A DNA stretch of 64,000 nucleotides from Bretschneidera sinensis (taxonomy: Eukaryota > Streptophyta > Magnoliopsida > Brassicales > Akaniaceae). This document shows positions 32,552 to 44,103 of the stretch, one piece after another; position 1 is the stretch's first letter; every line of letters begins with the position of its first letter. A program made the position numbers and the translations under genes. The stretch lies in contig CM043697.1 of NCBI GenBank assembly GCA_023935145.1, positions 57,302,501 to 57,366,500 on the forward strand, read 5' to 3'. Below the pieces are notes generated by a model. It was not told the DNA's origin, did no database searches, and saw nothing but the letters and a program-made list of their open reading frames with translations.

Positions 32552-34198
32552 TGATGAGAGTCATAAAATGCATCTAAACAATACTTAATTGTTAACATTT
32601 TAGGGTTGATCTCGGTCGTAATCGCACTTTTACATGTTGATAACTCTAAAGTGATATTCATAAACCATTGACTTAATTCGATGCATTTTCAGGTGCTTTG
32701 AGTACAAAAGAGATAATAAAGCGATCCATGTTTAAAGCACCAAAAGATCTTGGGTGTCGGTGCTCGTTTTTGTCCAAGGTTTAGACATGTCCAAACATGA
32801 TTCAAAGATGGTTAAACTCTAAACTAAGGCTGGACTAATAAATTACAGTAAGTTAAAAGACTGCACACAAGTGTGTGCATCACTTTGGAGCAAGTTAAGG
32901 GTAGGCACACTAGTGTGTGCACTTCTGCATACAAGCTGAAGAAGTTTCACTGAATTGCCAGAATTTCCCGTACAGATCAATCATCTTTGCAGATTAAACT
33001 GTATTGATGTAGGAAGAACCAGACGATGAGCCATATATGCTTAGAAAGATCCAGAAGTCTATTTTCTGGAGAATTTTATGGTTCATAAAAAGGATTTTTC
33101 TAGAGAAAGTTATGGCAGTTTTAGTGGAAACAGTTCAGGCCAGCACAGCAGGCCCAGACGCACAGCAGGCCCAGGCGCACAGCACGGCCCACTCGCCTCT
33201 TGACCGGATTAGGGCAAGCAAATGACATTCTCCAAGACCAAAACACCCCCCCATGCTCTATAAATATATCTTTATGGAGTGTGCAGCTGGGCATTGAAGA
33301 GAGAAAGCAAGGAAGAGAGAAAAAAGAGAGGATTCAAGGGATCCAAATCCAGAATTCTTCCATTTTATTTCTAAGTTTTCTTTGGTTGCAAATCAAGGGG
33401 AGAACATCCATATTGTTCATCCACCTTGAACTCCATGGCCAAATCAAGGGGAAAGCATCCTTATTGTTCTTCCACCTTGATTTCCATGGCCAACTAATCA
33501 TTTTACAAGGGAAAGGGATGAATCTTTAGGGATTTCTTGCTCTTTATTTCTTGTTCTTGATTCAGTTGTATGGATTTATTGTTAAATATTGTTTATGAAT
33601 TATTCATTGATTAAGTAAGAAGATTTGAGTTCATGTGATAGATGTACTTCTTATTCTTCTTCTTTTAGACTCTCTTGATCTGGTGATTGCATCCTTCTCC
33701 TCCATTGAGGTTGCTTGGATGTGATTGATTCCGGTAGATTTATCTTATTGATTGTCCATTATTGCGATATTGTCTTTTAAGATATATTGTCGTTTCTTGA
33801 TAATCTTTAAGATCGGTCATGTGTGCATGAACCGAAATCAATGATTAATTCGTAGCAATTATATAAGAATTGTAAATGTGCTTGATTGAATATATTCCGA
33901 TTGCTTGTTTGGGAGTTGAAACTTGCAATCGAGATAAAATAAATTGAATCAAGAGTGGAAATAGGGAACATACCTAAGGAGGATTCCCGGAACCTTGTTA
34001 TTTCTCATTTATATTTCATTTACATTTACGCAATTTTCCTTTACATTATTTCACCATCAAAGCTTAAAAATCTTGAGTTTAACTTTTATCGTTCGTTTTA
34101 AGGTTCACATATTTTCCTTTGTACTTAACTTGTTTCCCTGTGGAATCGACACCCCAAAGCCGTACTACAATAACCGTGTTATACTTTGGGCGTAATCA
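32552..34198 (+). repeat. 5' LTR of Athila-like element
   Basis: Starts TGATGAGAGTCATAAAATGC and ends TTTGGGCGTAATCA. The U3 at about 32767-32940 contains TGCACACAAGTGTGTGCA-type inverted repeats shared with the copia LTR at 62946. Small frames inside are not genes. Confidence 0.95.
33257..33267 (+). promoter_or_regulatory. LTR TATA box of Athila-like element
   Basis: GCTCTATAAATATATC, about 705 bp into the LTR, repeated at 42541 in the 3' LTR. It is the likely promoter for the genomic RNA. Confidence 0.6.
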
Positions 34199-34203
34199 AA
34201 TTT

Positions 34204-34221
34204 TGGCGCCGTTGCCGGGGA
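34204..34221 (+). other. Primer binding site, tRNA-Asp type
   Basis: TGGCGCCGTTGCCGGGGA begins 6 bp after the 5' LTR end. This sequence, complementary to the 3' end of plant tRNA-Asp, is known from Athila-type elements. Confidence 0.9.
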
Positions 34222-34339
34222 AACGCGCTTAAGTATAAGGAAACTTGTCAACTTTGAGTGTGACAGTAAAAAAAAAAAAAAAAAAAACCAAAAAAAAAAT
34301 CGTAAATATTTTTCTTTTTAGCAGTTTGTAAATACGGCA

Positions 34340-34668
34340 ATATTATTCTTTTACTTTTGTTTCGATTTTCTAATTTTCTTTTATTATTCTGTTTTTATTT
34401 ATCTGTTTATTATTTTATTCTGTTTTTATTTACCTGTTTATTATTCTGTTTTATTATTCTGTCTATTATTCTGTTTTTATTTATTTGTTTATTATTCTGT
34501 TTTATTTATCTGTTTATTATTTTGTTTTTATTTATCTGTTTATTATTCTGTTTTTATTTATTTGTTTATTATTCTGTTTTATTTATCTGTTTATTATTCT
34601 GTTTTTATTTTTTTGTTTATTATTCTGTTTTATTTATCTGTTTATTATTTTGTTTTTATTTATTTATT
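34340..34668 (+). repeat. T-rich tandem repeats in the Athila leader
   Basis: A long run of related units (CTGTTTATTATTCTGTTTTTATTTAT-like) in the untranslated leader, with higher-order repetition of roughly 50 bp. It creates artificial Phe/Leu/Cys/Tyr-rich frames. A poly-A-rich stretch lies just upstream (34269-34299). Confidence 0.85.
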
Positions 34669-34690
34669 CCCCCTCTAAATTAATTGGTGC

Positions 34691-35038
34691 ATGCTTAGAC
34701 CGAGAGATTCGCGAGGTAGATTCATTAGAGGACCCGAATTAGAGTTACCCTCTCCTTCCATCTCCATTGGTGAAACCTCGCCTAGATCAAACCATAGTGC
34801 ACCCCCATCAGAGAATTTAGAGGATTTTGTTAACATGGCTGAAAATCCTAATGAGAATGGTGCTAGGACACTTAAAGATTACCTACATCCTAGCCGGACA
34901 GCCACACCATCGTGCATTATGTTTCCAGCCAATACCCGTCATCAAGATTTTAAAACAGGGATGATACAACTTCTCCCTACTTTTCATGGCATGGAAAACG
35001 AGAACCCTATGTGCACATTAGAGAATTTGAGGAAGTAG
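34691..35038 (+). CDS. Athila-like gag, N-terminal part
   Basis: The frame begins [16 protein letters not shown] and runs into the gag core ([32 protein letters not shown]). The continuation of this domain ([10 protein letters not shown]) is found in the frame starting at 35011. One base is therefore missing at about 35008-35011, in the CCCTATG stretch, and this frame then runs into a stop at 35036. The start at 34691 is the first Met after the T-rich leader. I see no convincing slippery heptamer, and the break is inside a conserved domain, so I read it as a mutation. Confidence 0.85.
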   Translation: MLRPRDSRGRFIRGPELELPSPSISIGETSPRSNHSAPPSENLEDFVNMAENPNENGARTLKDYLHPSRTATPSCIMFPANTRHQDFKTGMIQLLPTFHGMENENPMCTLENLRK

Positions 35039-38000
35039 TTGCGACTTTCCATAGTCACGATGCAACTGATGATATCGTGAGACTCAAGTTTTTTCCTTTC
35101 TCCTTAAAGGATAAAGCTAAGAGTTGGTTATACTCGCTGAGACCACGATCAATTGGGTCATGGAATGAGATGACCCAAGTCTTTTTTAACAAGTACTTCC
35201 CTCAACATAAGACTAACGCTTTGAAAAGACAAATCTCCACCTTTGCACAAAAGGAAAACGAGACTTTGTATCAGTCTTGGGAGAAATTTAAAGAGCTGTT
35301 TAGTATGTGTCCACATCATGGGTACGAAAATTGGCGTTTAGTGAGCTATTTCTATGAGGGTCTTACCTATAGAGAACGCCAATTTGTTGAGATGATGTGT
35401 AATGGAGAATTTCTGCAAAAAGACCCTGATGAGGCTATTGAGTACCTCAATGAGCTTGCTGAGAAAGCTCACACATGGACTGGACCTAGTGCTACTGAGA
35501 GCACAAATAGGTCACGACCTAGTGGTAGAGGAATCTACCATCTTAGGGAAGAGGATAACCTCAAGGCCAAGGTCGAAATACTTACTAGAGAGTTGGAGGC
35601 ATTAAAAACGAAAAAACTAACACACATAGTTAATCAGGCCGAACCTTTAGAATCATGTTTTGTGTGTGGCGGGGTTGATCATCCCGCCCAAGATTGTCCC
35701 ACTTTTGTTGACATGAGAGGGCTATACGAGGAACAATGCAATACCTTAGGCATGTACAAGAAGCCCTCAGCACCCTTCTCTAACACTTATAATCCGGGGT
35801 GGCGAAATCACCCCAACTTCAGTTGGAAATCTGAAAATCAGCAGCATGTGCAGCCCCCTAGATCGTACCCAGCACCTTATCATGCACCCTCATCTTCTAG
35901 GAACTCTTTAGAAGACTCCTTACATACTTTTATAGAAGCACAAGGCAAGACAAACCAAAAGTGTGAGGCATTAATTACACAGTTGGTTGAGGAAAATAAA
36001 GAAATAAGGAGCCAAGTGTCTAAATTGATGAACTCCTTGAGTGTGACTGAGCGAGGTAAGTTCCCTGCTCAAGCTCAGTCCATACCTCACGGTCAACATA
36101 TGGCACAAGAAAATGTGAAAAATGTAAATGCCATTGTGACCCGAAGAGGTAAGTCACTACACATTCCACCAGAGAATAAACCCGAGAATGTGAAGGGTCA
36201 AACCAGTAGTGAGACCAAGTTGCCTAAAGACCCTGAAGTGACCCAAAGTCCTGTTAAGGCCCCATTCCCCCAAGCCTTAAAATCCAACAAGAAAAATCTG
36301 GAAATGAATGATGAAATCCTTGAGAACTTAAGGCAAGTGAAACTTAATCTTCCCCTTTTGCATGTGATTAAACAAGTCCCCACCTATGCAAAAGTTCTCA
36401 AAGATTTATGCACAATTAAGAGGAAACATCATGTCAAGAAAACAGCTTTCCTAACTGAGCAAGTTAGTGCACTAATTGAGCAAAGAATTCCCCCGAAATA
36501 CAAAGATCCGGGCTGTCCTACCATTGCTTGCAGCATTGGAAATCATGAGGTTGGACAAGCCTTACTAGATCTGGGAGCTAGTGTAAACCTTATGCCATTT
36601 TCAATTTACTTACAGCTGGGGTTAGGAGAAATCAAACCAACCGGCGTGGTATTACAATTGGCTGATCGCTCAGTCAAGGTACCCCGAGGTGTGGTTGAGG
36701 ATGTTTTGATTCAAATTGATAAATTTTATTATCCTGTTGATTTCTTAATTCTTGATACTACTTCTGCTGTAGACACTAACTCTAAAATTCCTTTGATTTT
36801 AGGTAGACATTTTCTTGCTACTGCAAATGCTCTAATAAATTGTAAGAATGGTCTCATGAAACTGTCCTTTGGCAACATGACCCTTGAAGTAAATATTTTC
36901 AATGTTGCAAAACAGCCCGAAGATGAGGACGAAAACCACCAGCTTTACATGATCGAGTCACTCGTCAATGAGGGAGTTTTCTTAACTCATGATTATGACC
37001 CTCTTGAAAATTTTCTTGTTAATTCTGAGATAGATTTATTTGATGATAAAACTGATATAATTGATATATGTGTTGTTTTTGACAAATCTCAGGATTATGG
37101 AAATCGGGCATGGCAACCAAGGTTTGAGGAGCTGCCCGAAAGAAGCAAGACTCAAGTCCCCTCAAGTGTGGAAGCACCTAAAGTCAAATTGAAGCCACTA
37201 CCTAAGGGTCTAAAACATGTCTTTCTCGGTCCAGGTGATACCTTTCCTGTTATAATTTTTTCTGAATTAACTGAGACCCAAGGTAAGAGATTAATTCAAA
37301 CTTTAAATGAACACAAATCAGCCCTGGGATGGAGCATGGCTGATTTAAAGGGAATTAATCCCCTAATCTGCTCCCATAAAATAAATCTGGATGAAGGAAC
37401 CAGTCCTCGTAGAGACCCTCAACGTAGGCTTAACCCCACTATGAAAGAAGTAGTGAAAAATGAAGTATTGAAACTATTAGATGCAGGTATTATATATCCT
37501 ATAGCTGATAGTAAGTGGGTAAGCCCTACGCAAGTCGTCCCGAAAAAGTCCGGAGTCACTGTGATAAAAAATGATCTAGGAGAGTTAGTCCCTACCAAAC
37601 TTGTGAATGGGTGGCGTGTGTGCATTGATTATAGAAAATTAAATGCTGCCACCAAGAAAGACCACTTCCCACTCCCTTTTATTGATCAAATTCTTGAGCG
37701 TGTAGCTGGTCATCCCTTCTACTGTTTTCTAGATGGTTATTCTGGTTACTATCAAATAGAAATTGCATTAGAAGACCAAGAAAAGACCACCTTTACTTGT
37801 CCCTTTGGCACCTATGCTTTTCGTAGAATGCCATTCGGATTATGTAACGCCCCTGCTACTTTTCAACGCTGCATGATGAGCATTTTTAGTGACATGGTTG
37901 AAAATTGCATGGAGGTTTTTATGGATGACCTAACTGTTTTTGGATCTTCATTTGAAACATGCCTAATGAATTTAGAAAGAGTATTAATTCGCTGTGAGGA

Positions 38001-40083
38001 AAAAGAATTGGTTTTAAATTGGGAAAAGTGCCATTTCATGGTACCATCCGGTATTGTCTTAGGGCATATTGTCTCTTCTAAAGGAATAGAGGTTGATCAA
38101 TCTAAGATTGAGTTAATCTCTAAGTTGTCTGCCCCTAAGACAATAAAGGATGTGAGATCTTTCCTTGGTCATGCTGGTTTTTATAGGAGGTTCATACAAA
38201 ATTTTTCAAAAATATCTAGACCGCTATGCGCCCTCCTAGTTAAAGATACCCCCTTTGAGTGGAGTCAAGCTTGTCAAGAGGCCTTTAAAACGTTGATTGG
38301 CAAGCTTACTTCCGCACCTATAATGCAGTCGCCAGATTGGACTTTACCTTTTGAAATCATGTGCGATGCTAGTGACTACGCTGTAGGTGCTGTTCTTGGA
38401 CAGCGAAGGGAAGGTAAACCTTTTGTCATTTACTATGCTAGTAAGACTTTAAATAGTGCTCAAATGAATTACTCTACAACTGAAAAAGAGTTGCTAGCTG
38501 TAGTATTTGCTTTAGATAAATTTCATGCTCATCTAATTGGTTCTCCTATCCTTATTTTTACAGATCATGCAGCCCTCAAGTATCTTCTTACGAAGAAGGA
38601 TGCTAAGGCACGACTAATCCGATGGATCCTCCTCTTGCAAGAATTTGATATCACCATCAAGGATAAAAAAGGAGTGGAGAACGTAGTAGCTGATCATTTA
38701 TCCAGACTCACTTTTGAGGACACTTGTGATGACATGCCAATCAAAGATGATTTTCCCGATGAGCAATTACTTTCCATTACTTCTCTACCATGGTTTGCTC
38801 ACATCGTAAATTATTTGGCTACAGGTGAGATACCTATGGATTGGAGCGCTCAAGACAAGAGGAAATTCTTATATAAGGTACGTAATTTTTATTGGGATGA
38901 CCCCTATCTTTTCAAGTACTGCCCTGACCAAATTCTAAGGCGTTGCATCCCTAATGAAGAGATTTCGAGTGTCTTAGAATTTTGTCACTCCCAAGCTTGT
39001 GGAGGCCACTTTTCGATGAAAAAAACCGCTGCAAAAATTTTGCAGTGTGGATTTTATTGGCCTACTTTGTTTAAAGATACAAACACCTATTGTCGCTCTT
39101 GTGAAAGATGTCAAAAGTTAGGAGCTGTGTCTCGCCGAAATATGATGCCCCTGAACCCTATTTTAGTGATTGAAATCTTTGATTGTTGGGGCATCGATTT
39201 CATGGGACCCTTCCCTCATTCCTTCGGGTACCAGTATATCATTGTAGCAATAGATTATGTATCCAAGTGGGTAGAGGCAGCAGCTTGTCGAAACAATGAT
39301 AATGGAACGGTGATTAAATTCCTTAAAGAAAAGGTGTTATCTCGATTTGGTACACCACGTGCTATAATTAGTGATCGAGGTACACATTTTTGCAACCGTT
39401 CCTTTGAAGCTTTAATGAAAAAATTTGGGGTATTACATAAAATCTCTACTGCCTATCATCCTCAGACTAGTGGACAAGTAGAGCTTGCTAATAGGGAGAT
39501 TAAACAAATTTTAGAAAAAACGGTTAACCCCGATCGCAAAGATTGGTCTTTGAGACTAACTGATGCGCTTTGGGCTTACCGTACAACCTTTAAAACTCCC
39601 TTAGGTATGTCACCCTATCGGCTTGTTTTTGGAAAGCCTTGCCACTTACCCGTGGAGCTCGAGCATCGAGCTTATTGGGCCATCAAGTCTTTCAATTTTG
39701 ACATGGGCGAAGCGGGTAAACTTCGAAAATATCAGCTGACCGAGTTAGAAGAATTAAGAAACGATGCTTATGAAAATTCTAGAATCTATAAGGCTAAGAT
39801 GAAAGTATTCCATGACAAAAACATTTTGAGGAAAACATTTAAACCCAATGATCGGGTATTCTTATACGACTCTAGACTTCATAAGCATCCTGGAAAACTT
39901 CGGTCAAGATGGACCGGCCCTTTTATAGTAAAAAATGTTTTTGAAAATGGGGCGGTAGAAATTGAGGATACTAGAGATGGTCGGGTCTTTAAAGTAAATG
40001 GTCAACGACTTAAGATCTTAATTGATAGACATGATCCGGAGATGGAAGACATTCCGCTTATGGATCCGGTCTATTCACCTTGA
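35011..40083 (+). CDS. Athila-like Gag-Pol polyprotein (gag, protease, RT, RNase H, integrase)
   Basis: An open frame of 1690 aa without internal stops. Gag core at residues 1-180 ([26 protein letters not shown]). Zinc knuckle [14 protein letters not shown] at 216-229, a perfect C-x2-C-x4-H-x4-C. Protease with DLGAS at 520, the usual Athila form. Reverse transcriptase with [11 protein letters not shown] and catalytic FMDD at 970-973. RNase H from about 1115 ([12 protein letters not shown], Asp 1119). Integrase with an H-H-C-C zinc domain (about 1330-1375) and the catalytic triad Asp1396, Asp1455, Glu1491, with exactly 35 residues between the last two. A basic C-terminal tail follows. All catalytic residues are present; only the gag frameshift upstream prevents full translation. 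No chromodomain. Confidence 0.95.
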   Translation: MHIREFEEVVATFHSHDATDDIVRLKFFPFSLKDKAKSWLYSLRPRSIGSWNEMTQVFFNKYFPQHKTNALKRQISTFAQKENETLYQSWEKFKELFSMCPHHGYENWRLVSYFYEGLTYRERQFVEMMCNGEFLQKDPDEAIEYLNELAEKAHTWTGPSATESTNRSRPSGRGIYHLREEDNLKAKVEILTRELEALKTKKLTHIVNQAEPLESCFVCGGVDHPAQDCPTFVDMRGLYEEQCNTLGMYKKPSAPFSNTYNPGWRNHPNFSWKSENQQHVQPPRSYPAPYHAPSSSRNSLEDSLHTFIEAQGKTNQKCEALITQLVEENKEIRSQVSKLMNSLSVTERGKFPAQAQSIPHGQHMAQENVKNVNAIVTRRGKSLHIPPENKPENVKGQTSSETKLPKDPEVTQSPVKAPFPQALKSNKKNLEMNDEILENLRQVKLNLPLLHVIKQVPTYAKVLKDLCTIKRKHHVKKTAFLTEQVSALIEQRIPPKYKDPGCPTIACSIGNHEVGQALLDLGASVNLMPFSIYLQLGLGEIKPTGVVLQLADRSVKVPRGVVEDVLIQIDKFYYPVDFLILDTTSAVDTNSKIPLILGRHFLATANALINCKNGLMKLSFGNMTLEVNIFNVAKQPEDEDENHQLYMIESLVNEGVFLTHDYDPLENFLVNSEIDLFDDKTDIIDICVVFDKSQDYGNRAWQPRFEELPERSKTQVPSSVEAPKVKLKPLPKGLKHVFLGPGDTFPVIIFSELTETQGKRLIQTLNEHKSALGWSMADLKGINPLICSHKINLDEGTSPRRDPQRRLNPTMKEVVKNEVLKLLDAGIIYPIADSKWVSPTQVVPKKSGVTVIKNDLGELVPTKLVNGWRVCIDYRKLNAATKKDHFPLPFIDQILERVAGHPFYCFLDGYSGYYQIEIALEDQEKTTFTCPFGTYAFRRMPFGLCNAPATFQRCMMSIFSDMVENCMEVFMDDLTVFGSSFETCLMNLERVLIRCEEKELVLNWEKCHFMVPSGIVLGHIVSSKGIEVDQSKIELISKLSAPKTIKDVRSFLGHAGFYRRFIQNFSKISRPLCALLVKDTPFEWSQACQEAFKTLIGKLTSAPIMQSPDWTLPFEIMCDASDYAVGAVLGQRREGKPFVIYYASKTLNSAQMNYSTTEKELLAVVFALDKFHAHLIGSPILIFTDHAALKYLLTKKDAKARLIRWILLLQEFDITIKDKKGVENVVADHLSRLTFEDTCDDMPIKDDFPDEQLLSITSLPWFAHIVNYLATGEIPMDWSAQDKRKFLYKVRNFYWDDPYLFKYCPDQILRRCIPNEEISSVLEFCHSQACGGHFSMKKTAAKILQCGFYWPTLFKDTNTYCRSCERCQKLGAVSRRNMMPLNPILVIEIFDCWGIDFMGPFPHSFGYQYIIVAIDYVSKWVEAAACRNNDNGTVIKFLKEKVLSRFGTPRAIISDRGTHFCNRSFEALMKKFGVLHKISTAYHPQTSGQVELANREIKQILEKTVNPDRKDWSLRLTDALWAYRTTFKTPLGMSPYRLVFGKPCHLPVELEHRAYWAIKSFNFDMGEAGKLRKYQLTELEELRNDAYENSRIYKAKMKVFHDKNILRKTFKPNDRVFLYDSRLHKHPGKLRSRWTGPFIVKNVFENGAVEIEDTRDGRVFKVNGQRLKILIDRHDPEMEDIPLMDPVYSP

Positions 40084-40190
40084 CCACACAACAAAGGTAC
40101 GTTATTCCTTTTAATTTTTGTTCTGTTTTTAGTTAGTTTTCATTCAATCTTAATTATTAGTTTTTAGTTTACTTCAAATTTCAAAAAAAA

Positions 40191-40227
<37 letters not shown>

Positions 40228-41820
40228 TTTCGTTGTCAAGTCTTTATTAACTTTGAATTTTGGTTGTGTTAAGTCTATTTTAATTTTTAGTTTCTAGTTG
40301 ATTTCAGCGAAAAGAACGGTATGCAGTTCAATTGGTGGTGCGCAATTTTCAGCTTTTGTGCATTTTTGGCCACACAGGGAGTTTCCTTTCCTTTTTCTTT
40401 TACATTGAGGTCAATGCAATGTTTAGGTTGGGGGTGGAGGAAACATATTTCTTTTCTTTTTTTTTTCATTGAACTGCGTGGTGTCACTTTCTTTCTTTTC
40501 GTTGTTAGGATAAAAAAAAAAAAATTTGTTTGTTTGTTTTTAGCATGTTTTGTGTTAGCCTTGGAGTTAATTCACATGTCAATGATATGAGCTTAATCGA
40601 GATAGCATATAGCATTTAGAAGAAGTTAAATCTTGCTTCGCTTTGAGAATAAATTAAGTGTCAATTTTTCTTTGGTTTGAGACTCTGGTTTGTGGTAAGA
40701 TTGCATGATTAGTCTAAAGCATTTGGAAAAGTTTTATGCGCGGTTGTTTTGTGAATACTTTTGCGGTCTCTACAAGCTCTAGAACTTATTTAATAATCAC
40801 TTGAGGCGAAAAATCATAGAATGCACACTACTTAGGATATGATATAGGCCATTTTTGGACCGTTTGAGCCTTTTTAAACTTACCCTTGTTATATTTATCG
40901 CTAGTCACCTATTTGAGCCTTTTTCTTGAAAAGAAAAATTGAGCCTTGTTTCTTTCGATAAACCATTTACTTACCTTTATGAGCCTAAAAATATTTTATC
41001 CTTACCTCTCTTTTAAAAGAACTTAGTTATACACATGTTGTGAGAAGCACTTAAAAGGAGTAAGGGTGGAAATATGAGAAAATATTACTATCATAACCCA
41101 AGTACATTAAAAGAGATAAGTTGGGGGTAGTGGAAAAGAAAAGAAAAGAATGAAAGAGGAGGTGAATGATCTTATGCCAAAACAAAAAATAAAAAAAAAA
41201 GAGAAAAAATGAATTATGGCAAAGAAAGAAAAAAAAATGGTGATTTATTGCCATAAATGCTCGAAAAATGGTTGAAAGAGTTAGGTGTTGAAGTAAGGTT
41301 ATCTTGTGCTTAAAGTGGTTGTGTTTAAATTAAGAGACTTAGTTCTTTTATTTGTTTAAACTTTCTCATTCTTTCTTGACCTTTACCCTAGCCTAATGTT
41401 GCAAGCTTATTAAAGACCTATTGATCCGATGAAGTGTGATTTTTCTACATAGTGGAGAGTGATTTGAAAAGTGAGCATATGGAGCTTGATTTGTGATTGA
41501 TGTCACACAAATTAATATGTTTTTAGAGGCCAAGACTTGTATTCATGCTATGTTGTGCATAAAATCATCTAGGTGTTCGGACTAATGTATTGTGGTAAGA
41601 TGGATGGTAAGAGTCGATAACGATTTTAAGGTTGACATTTGGATTATTCTTGGACCTGAGTGATATTTAATGATTCTATGTGTTGTATGTTATGCATGAT
41701 TTTTGAGATAGATTTTTGAATCACTCTTGGTTAACACCAGCATTTCTGTATTTTGTTTTGATTTCTAAATAAAGAATTCATTTCATGCCTTTCGCTTGAA
41801 TTGCTAGGGACTAGCAATAA
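40084..41820 (+). other. Athila-like 3' non-coding spacer
   Basis: About 1.75 kb between pol and the 3' LTR with no coding frame. Some Athila elements carry an env-like gene here; I see no trace of one. It contains (AT)n at 40194-40222 and several poly-A/poly-T patches. Confidence 0.75.
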
Positions 41821-41835
41821 GCTAGTTGGGGGTTG
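41821..41835 (+). other. Polypurine tract of Athila-like element
   Basis: GCTAGTTGGGGGTTG directly before the 3' LTR start TGATGAGAG. A G-rich TTGGGGG tract of this kind is usual in the Athila/Tat group. Confidence 0.75.
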
Positions 41836-43482
41836 TGATGAGAGTCATAAAATGCATCTAAACAATACTTAATTGTTAACATTTTAGGGTTGATCTCGGT
41901 CGTAATCGCACTTTTACATGTTGATAACTCTAAAGTGATATTCATAAACCATTGACTTAATTCGATGCATTTTCAGGTGCTTTGAGTACAAAAGAGATAA
42001 TAAAGCGATCCATGTTTAAAGCACCAAAAGATCTTGGGTGTCGGTGCTCGTTTTTGTCCAAGGTTTAGACATGTCCAAACATGATTCAAAGATGGTTAAA
42101 CTCTAAACTAAGGCTGGACTAATAAATTACAGTAAGTTAAAAGACTGCACACAAGTGTGTGCATCACTTTGGACCAAGTTAAGGGTAGGCACACTAGTGT
42201 GTGCACTTCTGCATACAAGCTGAAGAAGTTTCACTGAATTGCCAGAATTTCCCGTACAGATCAATCATCTTTGCAGATTAAACTGTATTGATGTAGGAAG
42301 AAACAGACTATGAGCCATATATGCTTAGAAAGATCCGGAAGTCTATTTTCTGGAGAATTTTACAGTTCATAAAAAGGATTTTTCTAGAGAAAGTTATGGC
42401 AGTTTTAGTGGAAACAGTTCAGGCCAGCACAGCAGGCCCAGACGCACAGCAGGCCCAGGCGCACAGCACGGCCCACTCGCCTCTTGACCGGATTAGGGCA
42501 AGCAAATGACATTCTCCAAGACCAAAACACCCCCCCATGCTCTATAAATATATCTTTATGGAGTGTGCAGCTGGGCATTGAAGAGAGAAAGCAAGGAAGA
42601 GAGAAAAAAGAGAGGATTCAAGGGATCCAAATCCAGCATTCTTCCATTTTATTTCTAAGTTTTCTTTGGTTGCAAATCAAGGGGAGAACATCCATATTGT
42701 TCATCCACCTTGAACTCCATGGCCAAATCAAGGGGAAAGCATCCTTATTGTTCTTCCACCTTGATTTCCATGGCCAACTAATCATTTTACAAGGGAAAGG
42801 GATGAATCTTTAGGGATTTCTTGTTCTTTATTTCTTGTTCTTGATTCAGTTGTATGGATTTATTGTTAAATATTGTTTATGAATTATTCATTGATTAAGT
42901 AAGAAGATTTGAGTTCATGTGATAGATGTACTTCTTATTCTTCTTCTTTTAGACTCTCTTAATCCGGTGATTGCATCATTCTCCTCCATTGAGGTTGCTT
43001 GGATGTGATTGATTCCGGTAGATTTATCTTATTGATTGTCCATTATTGCGATATTGCCTTTTAAGATATATTGTCGTTTCTTGATAATCTTTAAGATCGG
43101 TCATGTGTGCATGAACCGAAATCAATGATTAATTCGTAGCAATTATATAAGAATTGTAAATGTGCTTGATTGAATATATTCCGATTGCTTGTTTGGGAGT
43201 TGAAACTTGCAATCGAGATAAAATCAATTGAATCAAGAGTGGAAATAGGGAACATACCTAAGGAGGATTCCCGGAACCTTGTTATTTCTCATTTATATTT
43301 CATTTACATTTATGCAATTTTCCTTTACATTATTTCACCATCAAAGCTTAAAAATCTTGAGTTTAACTTTTATCGTTCGTTTTAAGGTTCACATATTTTC
43401 CTTTGTACTTAACTTGTTTCCCTGTGGAATCGACACCCCAAAGCCGTACTACAATAACCGTGTTGTACTTTGGGCGTAATCA
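41836..43482 (+). repeat. 3' LTR of Athila-like element
   Basis: Same length as the 5' LTR (1647 bp), no indels seen, about 15 substitutions. Examples: GAGCAAG/GACCAAG near 32893/42172 and TTATGG/TTACAG near 33075/42360. Ends TTTGGGCGTAATCA. Confidence 0.95.
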
Positions 43483-43973
43483 GATGTTGTATAAGTTGGA
43501 AGGCTCAGTTACAACCGATGGTAGCACTCTCAACAACCGAGGCTGAATACATAGCGGCAACGGATGCCATCAAAAAGGCTATATGGTGCAAAGGGTTGTT
43601 GGAAGAGTTGAAGGTCCTGAAAGAGTAGGTGGTGGTATATTCGGATAGCCAAAGTGTGTTACATTTCTGCAAGAATCCGGTGTTCCATGAGAGGACAAAG
43701 CATATGGATGTTCGGTACCATTTCATTCGGGAAAATGTTACGAAAGTATTCATTCGGGAAAATGTTACGAAAGTATGCATTCATATGGACAAGGTGGCCA
43801 CAAAAGAAAATCCTGCATATTTAGGTACTACAGTTCTACCTCTAAGCAAGTTCAATCATTGCCTTGGACTTCTTAGGATTGGAGTCGGTTGATATGGTGA
43901 CTCAAGTTGAGTTTGGATCCTGAGTTCTCTACACAATGGGTTCGGGTTTAATCACTTAGAAAAATGTAGAGAT
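43483..43973 (+). pseudogene. Copia RNase H C-terminus, copy A
   Basis: Continues the frame cut at 32551: after the target duplication it reads [27 protein letters not shown] follows at about 43627, then YSDSQSVLHFCKNP and RTKHMDVRYHFIREN. A 27-bp unit is duplicated at 43722-43775, giving FIRENVTKV twice. The untranslated tail leads to a partial LTR at 43974. Confidence 0.85.
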
Positions 43974-44103
43974 TGTTGGTATTTTTCTAAGGATTAAACA
44001 GGTTGAAGAATGAAGGTTCAATAGCATCAAGCTTGGAGGTGTGCACCGTGGCGCAGCCTTGTGCGCTGCGGCGTGCAGCAACTCCATAAGCTCCCCCCTC
44101 CAG
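43974..44103 (+). repeat. Partial copia LTR (first 130 bp) after RNase H copy A
   Basis: Starts TGTTGGTATTTTTCTAAGG and follows the 3' LTR sequence to CTCCCCCCTCCAG. It then switches to the RNase H sequence CCATCCGTCTTGAGG. The switch point shares CCAT with the RNase H region (GTCCATCTGTC at 32455), suggesting a microhomology junction. Confidence 0.85.

Larger units (their letters stand above)
32552..43482 (+). mobile_element. Athila-like Ty3-gypsy retrotransposon, young and nearly intact
   Basis: The element is 10,931 bp. It has LTRs at 32552-34198 and 41836-43482 (both 1647 bp), a GATGT duplication on both sides (32547-32551 and 43483-43487), a tRNA-Asp-type primer site, one long gag-pol frame and a polypurine tract. 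Domain order protease-RT-RNase H-integrase defines Ty3-gypsy. The gag motifs, the DLGAS protease and the primer site point to the Athila lineage. There is no env-like frame in the 1.75 kb after pol. LTRs differ by about 15 substitutions by eye (0.9%). Confidence 0.95.

Noticed and set aside
33037..33529. Two small frames repeated at 42321-42813
   Set aside because: They lie within the two LTRs and are identical because the LTRs are; no domain, and no conservation expected beyond the LTR.
34357..34742. Hydrophobic Phe/Leu/Cys-rich open frames that look like a membrane protein
   Set aside because: They are produced by TTTATTATTCTG-type tandem repeats in the untranslated leader of the Athila-like element; both overlapping frames read similarly.
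40084..41820. Search for an env-like gene in the Athila-like element
   Set aside because: No frame longer than about 90 codons and no hydrophobic or coiled-coil pattern; the region is simple non-coding spacer.
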